Below are positions 1-10,517 of a stretch of DNA of 64,000 nucleotides, piece after piece. How positions within the stretch are numbered: position 1 is the stretch's first letter; the number at the start of each line of letters is the position of its first letter. This DNA comes from Carya illinoinensis (taxonomy: Eukaryota; Streptophyta; Magnoliopsida; Fagales; Juglandaceae): contig NC_056760.1 in NCBI RefSeq assembly GCF_018687715.1, positions 31,655,001-31,719,000 on the forward strand, written 5' to 3'. Below the pieces are notes generated by a model, which was not told the origin of the DNA, did not search any database, and saw only the letters and a list, made by a program, of their open reading frames with translations. The position numbers and the translations under genes were made by a program.

Positions 1-1
1 G

Positions 2-2704
2 CACAAGATTTTAATGGAGGAGCTTTACAAGCCAACAATTGAGCACCAAAGAAGATTAAATCCAGCGATGAAGGAAATAGTGAGAGCTGAAATTTTGAAG
101 CTCCTTAATGCTGGAATTATATATGCTATTTCAGATAGTTCATGGGTAAGTCCAGTGCAAGTTGTACCAAAGAAGGGTGGAATGACGGTAGTGAAAAATG
201 ACAATAATGAGTTCATTCCTGCAAGAACGGTCACGGGATGGCGTGTATGCATGGATTACCGCAAGTTGAATAAAGCAACAAGGAAGGATCATTTTCCACT
301 TCCATTCATTGATCAGATGTTGGATCGATTGGCTGGGTACTCCTACTATTGTTTTTTGGATGGTTATTCGGGGTATAATCAGATTGCTATAGCTCCTGAA
401 GATCAGGAGAAGACTACATTCACATGCCCCTATGGGACGTTTGCTTTTAGGAGGATGCCCTTTGGATTGTGCAACGCCCCTGCGACATTTCAACGTTGCA
501 TGATGGCTATCTTTTCTGACATGGTGGAAGATATAATGGAAGTATTTATGGATGACTTTTCAGTTTTTGGTACATCTTTTGATCATTGTTTGCATAACTT
601 AGCTCTTGTTTTGCAGAGATGTGAAGATAAGAATCTGGTCCTAAACTGGGAGAAGTGCCATTTCATGGTTCAAGAAGGGATCGTGCTGGGCCATAGAGTG
701 TCATCCAAAGGAATTGAGGTGGATCGAGCCAAAATTGCAACTATAGAGAAACTACCACCTCCAAAGAATGTGAAGGGAATCAGAAGTTTTCTGGGACATG
801 CGGGATTTTATAGAAGATTTATTAAGGATTTCTCTAAACTCACTAAACCTTTATGTAATCTTCTTGAGAAAAATTCTGCATTTGACTTTGATGTTGTTTG
901 TTTGCAGGCCTTTAATGCACTCAAGGAGAAGCTAATTTCAGCACCAATTGTGATTGTGCCTGATTGGAGTCAACCTTTTGAAATTATGTGCGATGCAAGT
1001 GACTTTGCAATTGGAGCAGTGTTGGGGCAAAGGCGAGACAAGCTATTTAGAGCCATCTATTATGCAAGCCGGACATTGAATGAAGCTCAGTTAAATTATA
1101 CAACAACTGAGAAGGAGATGCTTGCCGTGGTGTTTGCTTGTGACAAATTTCGGTCCTACCTCATTGGGACAAAGGTGATAGTGTTCACTGATCATGCAGC
1201 ACTTCGCTATTTGTTTGGCAAGAAGGATGCTAAGCCTAGGCTAATTCGTTGGATCCTCCTTCTTCAAGAATTTGATTTGGAGATTCGCGACAAGAAGGGA
1301 AGTGAAAATTTAGTGGCTGACCATCTCTCTCGGTTAGAGCAAGAGGAAGAAAGACTAGATTCAGTGGTCCAAGAGGCATTCCCTGATGAGCAGTTGTTTG
1401 CATGTGAGATCAAGCTTCCGTGGTATGCTGATATTGTTAATTATCTAGCTTGTAAGGTTTTACCACCTGATCTTACTTACCATCAACGTAAGAAATTTTT
1501 GCATGATGTGAATCACTATATTTGGGATGAGCCTTTGTTGTTCAAAAGATGCCCCGATCAAATCATGAGAAGATGTGTGCCGGAAGAAGAGATGCAAGAC
1601 ATCCTCCATCATTGTCATTCCTCATCATATGGAGGACACTTTGGAGCCACCCGTACAGCAGCTAAAGTACTTCAAAGTGGGTTCTTTTGGCCTTCCATTT
1701 TTCGTGATAGTTACACTTTGGTGAAAACTTGTGACCGGTGCCAACGTATGGGAAATATTTCAAGGCGTCATGAGTTACCATTGAAAGGTATCTTAGAAGT
1801 TGAGTTGTTTGATGTTTGGGGAATAGATTTTATGGGGCCCTTTCCTCCTTCTTTTGGTTTTGCATATATCTTGCTAGCAGTTGACTTTGTGTCAAAATGG
1901 GTGGAAGCAATTGCTACAACAACAAATGATGCAAAGGTAGTGCTCAAATTTCTGCACAAGAACATATTCACAAGATTTGGCACTCCACGAGCTATTATTA
2001 GTGATGAAGGGACTCACTTTTGCAACAAGTTATTTGAGAATCTTCTGTCTAAATATGGTGTGAAGCACAAGATAGCACTTGCTTACCATCCTCAAACTAA
2101 TGGTCAAGCTGAAATTTCAAATAGAGAGATCAAGAACATCCTTGAGAAGACGGTCAAAATCAATAGAAAGGATTGGGCGAAGAAGCTTGATGATGCTTTG
2201 TGGGCATACCGTACAGCTTTTAAAACACCTATCGGGATGTCTCCATACCGATTAGTGTTTGGAAAGGCATGTCATCTTCCTGTAGAGTTGGAGCATAGAG
2301 CTTATTGGGCTGTGAAAAAGTTTAACTTTGATTTGAAGGCAGCAGGTGAAAAGCGACTTCTTCAATTGAATGAGATGGAAGAGTTTCGGAATGATGCATA
2401 TGAAAATGCCAAGTTCTATAAAGAAAGGACGAAGAAGTGGCATGATAAACAGATTCTTAGGCGAGAGTTTGCTCCAGGACAACAAGTTTTACTCTTCAAT
2501 TCACGACTCAAACTCTTTCCGGGAAAGTTGAAATCAAGATGGACGGGACCTTATACAATTCATGAAATTTCCTCTTTTGGAGCAGTAGATTTGAAGGACA
2601 AGACTGGGAACATTTTCAGAGTTAATGGTCAGAGATTGAAGCACTACTATGGAGAGCAAATGGAGAGGAACTATGCATTTATTCCTCTTGGAGATCCTAA
2701 TTGA
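2..2704 (+). CDS. pol polyprotein (RT, RNase H, integrase), 5' partial
   Basis: This frame is open from the window edge to a TGA at 2702-2704. Counting residues from the ATG at 14, the RT carries FMDD at 178-181. RNase H has acidic residues near D327, E366/E368 and D393. The integrase zinc domain has His near 532-542 and Cys at 573 and 576. The integrase core shows D605, D664 and E700 in the usual D,D-35-E spacing. A GPY-like C-terminal region (KSRWTGPY) follows. No frameshift or stop is present, unlike the copy at 34143-37680. The ATG at 14 is internal, because the frame continues upstream in the other copy. Catalytic residues look complete, so this pol could be functional, but gag and protease lie outside the window. 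Confidence 0.95.
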   Translation, partial: HKILMEELYKPTIEHQRRLNPAMKEIVRAEILKLLNAGIIYAISDSSWVSPVQVVPKKGGMTVVKNDNNEFIPARTVTGWRVCMDYRKLNKATRKDHFPLPFIDQMLDRLAGYSYYCFLDGYSGYNQIAIAPEDQEKTTFTCPYGTFAFRRMPFGLCNAPATFQRCMMAIFSDMVEDIMEVFMDDFSVFGTSFDHCLHNLALVLQRCEDKNLVLNWEKCHFMVQEGIVLGHRVSSKGIEVDRAKIATIEKLPPPKNVKGIRSFLGHAGFYRRFIKDFSKLTKPLCNLLEKNSAFDFDVVCLQAFNALKEKLISAPIVIVPDWSQPFEIMCDASDFAIGAVLGQRRDKLFRAIYYASRTLNEAQLNYTTTEKEMLAVVFACDKFRSYLIGTKVIVFTDHAALRYLFGKKDAKPRLIRWILLLQEFDLEIRDKKGSENLVADHLSRLEQEEERLDSVVQEAFPDEQLFACEIKLPWYADIVNYLACKVLPPDLTYHQRKKFLHDVNHYIWDEPLLFKRCPDQIMRRCVPEEEMQDILHHCHSSSYGGHFGATRTAAKVLQSGFFWPSIFRDSYTLVKTCDRCQRMGNISRRHELPLKGILEVELFDVWGIDFMGPFPPSFGFAYILLAVDFVSKWVEAIATTTNDAKVVLKFLHKNIFTRFGTPRAIISDEGTHFCNKLFENLLSKYGVKHKIALAYHPQTNGQAEISNREIKNILEKTVKINRKDWAKKLDDALWAYRTAFKTPIGMSPYRLVFGKACHLPVELEHRAYWAVKKFNFDLKAAGEKRLLQLNEMEEFRNDAYENAKFYKERTKKWHDKQILRREFAPGQQVLLFNSRLKLFPGKLKSRWTGPYTIHEISSFGAVDLKDKTGNIFRVNGQRLKHYYGEQMERNYAFIPLGDPN

Positions 2705-3648
2705 TGATCATTGAAAAGTCTGGCTGTAGACTTTAAAACAAGCGCTTATGGGAGGCAACCCATATATCTATCTTTCTTTCTTTCATTTATTTTATTATCT
2801 TTATTTATTTAAGTTTTAATAAATTAATTTTTGATGCAGGTATTTAGCAAGAATAAAGAGCTGGAAAATTTTAAAACCTCGGAAGGTTCACCATGAAACC
2901 AGGGAAGTTCCTTTATTTCTTCAATCCTTTTTACTTTTACATCACAATGAGGACATTGTTTAGTTTAAGTTTGGGGGTGTAAACTCCTATAATCATTTGA
3001 TCCTCTTGTTTTCTAAGTCTTGGGTTGTTGATGGGTTGTTTGAGTCTCTTACCAAGCATGCATTGGAGTAAGATTGAATTCTCTATGACTCTGAAATTTG
3101 TGATTGAAGATGGTTTTGAGAAAAATTTTCAAAAATTTCTTTTATGTCAAGTGAAGTTTTGTGGGTACTTTGGTTTAAATCTTTGACCTTGAACACAATT
3201 GAGCACATAGTCGTTTTTCTCTTATTCCATTTTGCTTATGAAGAGAAGAAGTTGAATTAATTGAAAGAGGGAGGTTCGATTTTGCTTTGCTCTAGAATCC
3301 GTTGATGGGTCCTTGAGGCGAAATCCTAGTTGAGACCAAATATTAGAGAAATGATCTAGGCATTTCTTTGGCATAACCAAAAAGCTTTCCCAGCCGTCCT
3401 AAATGTCATGCCATCATTACATGGTGTGTTTCCATAGTCAACCCCCTTGAGCCTTCATGAGCCTTTATTGATTCTTTAAACTACATAAACCATGCCCGCT
3501 CTAAGCCTGAAAAACAATGAATCTACCGTTGATAGTTTGAGAAAATACTTTGGTGGAGAGTTACATTTAAAAGAGAAAATTGGTTCCATTATGAAAAGTA
3601 TTATGTTTGCTCTGTTTGATCAAAGAAAAAGAAGAAGAAGAAAGGAAG

Positions 3649-3692
<44 letters not shown>

Positions 3693-4394
3693 AGAAAAAA
3701 GAGAAGAAGAGGAAAAAGAAAAAGAAAAGAAAAGAAAAAGAAGTCGCCAAGCAAAATGTGAATTACCTCAAATTTTGTTAAGGGTAGTGTTGGTATTACA
3801 TCAGTGATTACAGTAATTTTAATGCCACAAGTATGAGCATATTGCCAAGAAAGAGCTATGATTTGAATCATGTGAGTTTCTCTTTTAATGTTCTTTTCAC
3901 TAAGTATTTTTCCAGTTTGTTTAATCTCCCATATCCAGTTCTTTCTTAACCCTCACCCTGTGGCCTATCATTACAACCTTAATAAAGACCTTTTGATCTT
4001 TGATTTTGGTGTTGACTACATTAGTGGAGAGGATTTCTGAAAATTGGACTTATGGGGTTAAGTTTTAAGAGAATTCTTTTGATTTTAGTTGTTCTACTTT
4101 TATCTGAGTTTGCAGGTGGTTTGAGGTTAAATTGACTATATCACACACCCACTCAAGGTCTTAGCTTTAGGTTGAAGTAAACGCCTAACTCTTGCTTGAC
4201 AAATTGCAAAATTTTTGATTGATTTTCTTGCTATCTTTGATGTTAAAAGAGTAAGATACTAGAGATGAAATCTAAATTCATAAAAGCTTGGTGAATGATG
4301 ATACTTCTCTTTGGGGTCGAGTTGATATTGCCTAAACTATCATTTGTTTTTCTTTTTGTTTGAGGACAAACAAAGTTGTAAGTTTGGGGGTATT
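2705..4394 (+). other. Post-pol non-coding region of the Athila-like element
   Basis: No credible ORF is present. The region holds a CT/T-rich stretch, a polyA run at about 3652-3690 inside an A/G-rich tract, and two G-rich polypurine motifs (AAGTTTGGGGGT) at 2967-2978 and just before the LTR at about 4379-4390. The second is the expected PPT that primes plus-strand synthesis. Athila elements can carry an env-like ORF here; I see none. Confidence 0.75.
2967..2978 (+). promoter_or_regulatory. Internal second polypurine-tract-like motif
   Basis: AAGTTTGGGGGT repeats the PPT found next to the 3' LTR. Both copies are preceded by a GAGGACA motif, so the module appears duplicated. It is conserved at 37948-37959 in the second element. 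Whether it primes plus-strand synthesis is inference. Confidence 0.45.
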
Positions 4395-4436
4395 TGATGG
4401 ATTGCAAAATTTCATATTGCAGATTTTACAAGTTCG

Positions 4437-4668
4437 CTCGAGCGGAGGCTTTTGGCCGCTCGAGCGAATTCAGGCAGATTCAAACGCTCGACTGCCGCTC
4501 GACAGGGAGCTCGAGCAGGTTGCTGAAAAACGAAGATCGCTCGAGCGGAGACATTGGCCGCTCGAGCGAAATCAGGCAGAGTCGAACGCTCGATGTGCGC
4601 TCGATAGGACGCTCGAGCGAAATCAGGCAGAGTCGAACGCTCGACGCGCGCTCGACACCCCGCTCGAG
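4437..4668 (+). promoter_or_regulatory. Array of GCTCGAGC palindromes in LTR U3
   Basis: Seven CTCGAG cores, mostly within GCTCGAGCG, lie in about 235 bp and end about 50 bp before the TATA box. Spacers repeat as well (CAGGCAGA, TCGAACGCTCGA). The dense CpG content contrasts with the AT-rich surroundings. The position suggests an enhancer-like or DNA-binding array; that role is inferred. Confidence 0.6.
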
Positions 4669-4714
4669 CGAACATCGTATTTTGACAGATTTTAGGTTTT
4701 CCGCCGTGGGACCA

Positions 4715-4722
4715 TATAAAAG
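4715..4722 (+). promoter_or_regulatory. TATA box of the LTR promoter
   Basis: TATAAAAG stands just after the palindrome array. It is conserved at 33154-33161 and 39587-39594. Transcription would be expected to start about 30 bp downstream, near the TCTAGAGCCGCGG motif. Confidence 0.65.
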
Positions 4723-5716
4723 GCCATTCTTCACTCTAGAGCCGCGGTTTTTGACTGGAGAACACTCTTTGGGAGAGAAAAACATAGCTAGAGGGATTCA
4801 AATCATTTGTTTTGGAGATGGAATTCCAATTTATTGCACGTACGTTGGATTCATACACGAGCACGGACGGTAGAAAGGCGTTGGATCGTTCTCTTGAGCT
4901 TTTGACGACCAGTTGAGGCTGCAAGGAGGATTTTTCAGTGTTTATTTTCTTCTTCCTATCTTCTCAGAACAATTATGGTGAATTCGTTTATGTTGAATTC
5001 CAATTCTAGTATGAGCTAAATTTTCTTCTTTCTAGGAAAACGATGTAACCTAATTCTGAACTATGCTTGTTTGTCCATGCTAATTTAATGCAATTCTCTC
5101 TTTGTTTATCTGATTTATTCTGAGTTTAATGCTTCTAATTAACTGGCCATTGATTAGATGATTATTAATCTTGTGATTTGCTATCGAAAGAGGGAATCAT
5201 AGGGTAGATCTTGGATATTTCAGCATAGGTAAGTATAGAGATCGAAAGACTTGTATGAACCTGTGTAGTAATTAAATCATTGGTCTTATTGCGTTCTTGA
5301 TTATTTAATTTGCATACTCTTGTGTGAATTGATAAACTAGAATCAATTCCAATTGACTATCGAAAGAGGCTTTTGGATGAATTAGAGAATTGCTAATAGA
5401 CAAAAGAGGTTTAAGTTAAATTAGCTGGATGAGAAAAGCATAGTGAAGAATTATGGTGAAATCGATTTCCTAGAAGTTTTCTTCCCTATTGAATTTGATC
5501 TTCAAATATCAGTTTTACTTTCTTTGCTTATTTCTCTTGAGTTGATCTAGTTTTATTTGCTACTACAAAAACCTTAGTGATTCCTCTAGATAAAATTGAG
5601 ATTAGCATAATTTTGGTATTTGGCAAGAGTAAGGTACCAATCCCTGAGGACGATACTCTTCTTATTACTTTACTATAAAACTACGATACTGTGCACTTGC
5701 AGTTTTGCACCGGTCA

Positions 5717-7387
5717 GTAACATACAATATTTCATAACATGGTATCATATGTAACAGAAAACACACTTAATATGACATACTTGTAATAGTGAACACGACA
5801 TGACATACATGTAATAGAAGGCATATTTAACATGATGTACTTGCAATGTATAATAATAAGTGACAGAATATCTTGTGTAATAGATGAAAACTCATGACAG
5901 AATAAATTCTGTGTAATATACAAATATGTGATAACTTGGCATGGCATGGCATATATGATAACACACATACATACACTGTAGTTCCTTTACTTAGCACACA
6001 TATACAGTAAACTCCTAGTAAGTTAAAAGCTAACTTTCTCAATCTCCGCGTTTCTTATGAAAGTTCAAGCGCGATCACGAGAAACTGTAATTAGTGATTC
6101 TAAAAGTTATAATTAAATCACTAGTAATTTGAAATATGGAAAAATACTAACTTAAGAGTAAAATTTCCATTTTACCCTCTACATGTGAGAAAATGATCAT
6201 TTAACCTCTAACTTAAGGGTTTTGCATGCTAACTCCAAAAGTGACCAAAATTTACATGCCTCATGTAAATTTTATCCTAAACTCAAATATAAATTTAGAA
6301 AAATTTAAAACTAATCACAACTATTAAAATTTCATAGGGCCGAAATTCCCATATGCTATTTCCATTGATTTTTGTTTATAACTTGTTTTGATTAACCTTT
6401 TGATCTATGATTTATAAAGATGTGATCTTCAAACCAAACCATCACATGATTTAAAAAGATGTCCTAAAACATATATAAGCTTCTAATTCAAGATCACATG
6501 GTTAAACATTAACCAAAACATAAATTGAGCCAAGAACATCCACACTTTGGCCTATCAAAATATCTCTTTGCATAATATTTTATATCTTTGAAACTCACAT
6601 CAAATATCTTCAAAATAATATTCTAACATGAATATAAGAGGCTTAGGATCCTCCAATAAAATTATCAAAGCCATTGAAATAGGTTTAAACCACCAAAGAT
6701 TTAAACTTTCTCAAAACAGAAACTGTTTTTCCTCTTCCAGTTTCTAAGTTTCTAGATCTAAGAAAATCTTTCATCAAAACCTTTAATCATGCAACAAATC
6801 CTCAAAACAATAATCATATACATATTTTAACAATACTTTATAAAAATTTCGGACCAAGATCTATCCATTAGCTTGGTCAAAAACTCCAAAATACAACATA
6901 TTCTCCAATTTATCTCTCAGAATGACCTGTATAGAGTTTAAACAATATTTGACTAAATGAATGATCTTAAAATGGAACAAATAAGCTATCCACATAAACT
7001 AGACTAAAAAAGAAATAACTTGTATGAAGGAAGCTTTATGATAAAACACTTATAAAAGCTTCGAAATGGGTATGCAAAAGAATACCTAAAAGCTGTCTGA
7101 GAGAATGTTTGGTATTCTTTCAATAAAAGGTGTAAAGGAAGATGATTTCATGGGGAGTGGGCTAGAGATATTTATGCATAAGATATGGAAAAGGATGAGG
7201 CTGAAGTGAGGGTTGAGTGTTGGCATTTCTTACCCAATAATATCCACAAAATCAGCTCAAGATATTTTCTAAAGGTGGAGTGTAGACTTGGAAGAGTGAG
7301 GTGGCTAAGATCTTTCCATGTGTCCAATTAAAACTTTTCTAACTATCTCCAATAATCAAAAACACACTTCTGATACCATAGTGAATA
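5717..7387. other. AT-rich region without a gene
   Basis: I see no coding region. 5730-5960 contains degenerate short repeats built on CATGACATACNTGTAATAG. The remainder is simple AT-rich sequence of the kind found in decayed LTRs or gypsy leaders, but I cannot assign it. Confidence 0.4.
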
Positions 7388-7546
7388 ATAACACTAACTA
7401 TGTGGTTTAGACTAAAACCTATACGATTAATAGATTCGTGAAAACTTATAGGGTCTTCACAAGATTCCTAAAGCCAATAGAAATTTCACCATTGAATTTC
7501 TAGTGGGCTATTACACACACACTTTCACTCTAGAAACTAAGATTTT
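7388..7546 (-). repeat. LTR-like remnant with a degenerate tRNA-iMet PBS on the minus strand
   Basis: On the minus strand the sequence runs from a TGTAATAGCCC-like region to ...TTCACTATGGTATCAGAAG. TGGTATCAGA matches the start of an initiator-tRNA-Met primer site. It could be the end of an LTR with its PBS at about 7371-7383. No partner LTR was recognised. Confidence 0.3.
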
Positions 7547-8342
7547 TGATAGGCTCCGAGGTGGACCTAGTCATAAAGATCCGTTGCAAGTTCTAGATGG
7601 GCTATTACAAGATCGAGAGCTAAGAAGAGCAAGGAAGCAATGAAAAGATTGGTGCAATCCACTTGATACGTGTCTAGCAAGAGCCCAACATTCAAGATGG
7701 GCTTAAAGGAAGAAAATTCAGTTTCATTCATGTGATACAACAAGTTATGGAAGACATGACTTGGGCCTATTGTTATTGAAGGCCTTGGACTTGTTTATTT
7801 CATTAAAATGGCTTATTTTATTAGTCATAGGAATTAATCTAGAATAATTAGGCTTGGGGGATATCCAGCCCACACATATGTCTTATTTCAAATGAACTAG
7901 GTTTTTTGGGAAGGCCTTGTATTTTGGCTAAGGACATATTTGGAAAGTTATTATTTTATTTGAACTATGATTTTAGAAGTTAATGTAGCGCGACACTATT
8001 TATGCTACAATACCACGGCACTATTCACTTAGGGTTTTGGGGGATTGTTTATTTAAACATCTTGTAGCCTCATTTGATGAGGTCAGACAATATATGAAAG
8101 TTTATGAAATTGATTAATTTTATTCATTGTGAGTTGAGTTTATCTTCTCTTATTCTTGATTGAACGTTTGAACTTATCAAAGGTAAATCACAACCTTTGT
8201 GATGTTCCTCCTTTGTAATCTGGGTTCTCGAGACATGTTCTTCAACGGGTCTAGATTTTAATATAATCTAGGTTATTGAAACAAGTTCCTCAACGGGTCT
8301 AGATTCTTCCATCTAATTGATTTGAGTTTGGCTTTCTTGAAA
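7547..8342 (+). repeat. Family-B LTR piece A
   Basis: It starts TGATAGGCTCCGAGG, as other family-B LTRs do. It runs to GGCTTTCTTGA and lacks about 60 bp of the usual LTR end. The next LTR start follows immediately. Confidence 0.75.
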
Positions 8343-9107
8343 TGATGGCACCAAGATGGACCTAGTCTTAAAGATTCGTTGCAAGTTCCAGATAGGCCAA
8401 TTACAAGATCAAGGGCTAAGAAGATCAAAGAGGCAATACAAGGATTGGTGCAAAACACTTGGGATGAAGCTAGCAAGAGCCCAACACTCAAGATGGGCTA
8501 GAAGTAAGGAGAAACAGTTTTGATCAAATTGATGCACGCTATGGAAAAGAGCAACATGATTTAAAGGCATTCAATTTAGTTAATTCAAATAAAGGACTTA
8601 TTTTATTAGTTTAGAATAACTGGGTTTATAATGAGAAGGACTTAAAGGCATGTTGGGAAAGTAATTATTTTGTTGAACTAGGGTTTCAAGGGGTTATTGT
8701 AGCCGAGTTACTGTAGCACGGCTCTGTAGCCACGGGCACTATTCACTCAGGGGCATTTTTGGAAGATGAGGCTACCTAGGGTTTTGTGAGGTTTTAGTTT
8801 AAATAGTCTTTGTTGCCTCATTTTAGACAAGATATGAAAGTTTATGAATTTTATTCATTGTGAGTTGAGTTTATCTCCTCTTGTTCTTGATTGAAAGTTT
8901 GAACTTATCAAAGGTAAATCATAACCTTTGTGGCGTTCCTCCTTTGTAATTTGGGTTCTTGAGACAGGTTCTTCAATAGATATAGATTTTAATATAATCT
9001 AGGTTCTTGAAACGAGTTCTTAACGGGTCTAGATTCTCCACCCAGTGACTTAATTTTGGCTTTCTTGAGTGAGTTTTTCAAATTGATTGTGGGTTCAAGG
9101 GAGTCCA
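8343..9107 (+). repeat. Family-B LTR piece B
   Basis: It starts TGATGGCACCAAGATGG directly after piece A. It runs nearly to the LTR end (GGGAGTCCAATT), then continues into the middle of another LTR copy. Confidence 0.72.
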
Positions 9108-9557
9108 ATTGTTTTATTTGAACTACGATTTTAGAAGTTACTGTAGCGTGGTTCTATTGAAGCTATAGTACCTGCGGTAATATTCACTTAGGGTTTTTGG
9201 AGATTGTTTATTTAAACCACTTGTAGCCTCATTTGAGGAGATTTGACAATAGATGAAAGTTTATGAAATTGATGAATTTTTTTCATTGTGAGTTGAGTTT
9301 ATCTCCTCTTATTCTTGATTGAACGTTTGAACTTATCAAAGGTAAATCACAACCTTTGTGGCGTTCATCCTTTTTAATTGGAGTTCTCGAGGCAGGTTCT
9401 TTAACGGGTCTAGATTTTAATATAATCTAGGTTATTGAAATGAGTTCCTCAATGGGTCTAGATTCTTCCATCCAATTGACTTGATTTTGACTTTCTTGGG
9501 TTTATTTTTCCAATATTGTTATTGGGTCTCAAAGCGAGTCGATTAGGGTACACATCA
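9108..9557 (+). repeat. Family-B LTR piece C (functional 5' LTR end)
   Basis: This is the 3' part of an LTR, beginning at TTTTATTTGAACTACG and ending CGATTAGGGTACACATCA. It is followed after two bases by the primer-binding site, so it is the true end of the 5' LTR. Confidence 0.78.
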
Positions 9558-9559
9558 TT

Positions 9560-9572
9560 TGGTATTCAGAGC
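9560..9572 (+). promoter_or_regulatory. Primer-binding site (initiator tRNA-Met type)
   Basis: TGGTATTCAGAGC matches the tRNA-iMet PBS TGGTATCAGAGC with one extra T. The minus-strand copy has the same extra base at 54751-54763, so it is a family feature. Confidence 0.7.
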
Positions 9573-10517
9573 AAGGTTTGCAATCAGATCTGATTCTATA
9601 TTTTAATTCTTGCATCTTTAAATTTATTTCTAGGGCTTCGTTGTTCTTGGGTTACCACTAAAAAATAAAAAATAAAAAATAATTCTAGAGCGGAAATTCC
9701 TTTTTCCTAGGGCTGCCAAATTACTCTATCATTTGGGTTTCGTGTTCATCATCATAGGGTGGCTAAATTCCTTGTTTGAGGACTACCAAAATTTGCACCA
9801 TCTAGGATTTGAAATTTCTACAGTTTCTTACATCTCTAAGTTTGTCAATTGCTTGGAGTGCCAGCTTATTGATTCTCTTTTATTCCTACCAATTTCGTGT
9901 GTTTTCAATTATTTGATTTTTACAATTGAATCAATTGTTTGTGATTGAATTAGTGGGAAAAAAAAAGAGAAAAAGAAAAGAAAATAAAAGAAAGGAAAAG
10001 AAAAGAATAGAAAAGAAAAAAAATTAAAAAAATCGAAAAAAAAAAATTGACAGAGCCTTATCATCAAAGGGGACTAAATATATCATTATAGTTTATATCC
10101 TGTTTTGTAATTACTATTTCCCTTGTATAATTTTCTTGATCTTCGTGTCATTTTGTTCATTTCGTGTTTCTTTTGTTCTTGTTTTATTGGACCTAAATTA
10201 TTAATTGGAATAAAACAAGGTTGTATTGTCTTGATTTAGTTCAATTAATTCTAAAAAAACTTGAGTGGGAAAACTCTTGAGGTAAAAGGCAAACGAGTGA
10301 GATCATTATTGAGAAAAAGCCAATTAAGTGTGAAACACGAGTGGAGTGCTATTATTTGAGTGTAAACATGCAAGGGAGAGAGTGTGTGTGGTATTTTTCC
10401 ACTAACATTCTTTTTTGTACAGCGCATACAATGATGTCTCATGAAAGTGACTCATCACCAAAGAGGATATCAGATAATTCCTTTGCATTGTAGGCCATGT
10501 AACAACAATTTGAGTGG
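9573..10517 (+). other. Family-B leader between PBS and coding frame
   Basis: This is non-coding, with an A/G-rich microsatellite-like tract at about 9957-10045. It is colinear with 53870-54750 of the minus-strand copy. Confidence 0.6.

Larger units (their letters stand above)
1..5716 (+). mobile_element. Athila-like Ty3/gypsy retrotransposon, 3' portion
   Basis: The left edge of the window cuts this element inside pol, so its 5' LTR, gag and protease are not visible. What remains is the end of pol, a long non-coding post-pol region and a 3' LTR ending in CA. It is colinear and nearly identical with the element at 32834-40588, which has both LTRs and defines the boundaries. The integrase and the long 3' non-coding region fit the Athila/Tat clade of Ty3/gypsy. 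The 5 bases after the LTR are GTAAC, so the unseen 5' flank should carry the same 5 bases. Confidence 0.93.
4395..5716 (+). repeat. 3' LTR of the Athila-like element
   Basis: The 1322-bp LTR starts TGATGGATTGC and ends CACCGGTCA (TG...CA). It aligns along its length with the LTRs at 32834-34154 and 39318-40588. U3 contains a CpG-rich palindrome array and a TATA box. Downstream sequence is AT-rich with repeated ATCGAAAGA-type motifs. Confidence 0.95.

Noticed and set aside
3492..3761. 89-codon plus-strand ORF with a poly-Lys run
   Set aside because: It arises from an A-rich tract in the post-pol region, and the corresponding part of the second element (38472-38729) differs in length and C-terminus.
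4360..4873. Overlapping ORFs in both strands of the LTR (111, 159, 101 codons)
   Set aside because: They are produced by the palindromic CpG-rich array, which opens several frames on both strands. The same ORFs recur in the other LTRs with frame changes.
9957..10045. A/G-rich tract considered as a polypurine tract
   Set aside because: It lies in the leader, far from an LTR start, and is paralleled by a similar simple-sequence tract in the other family-B copy.
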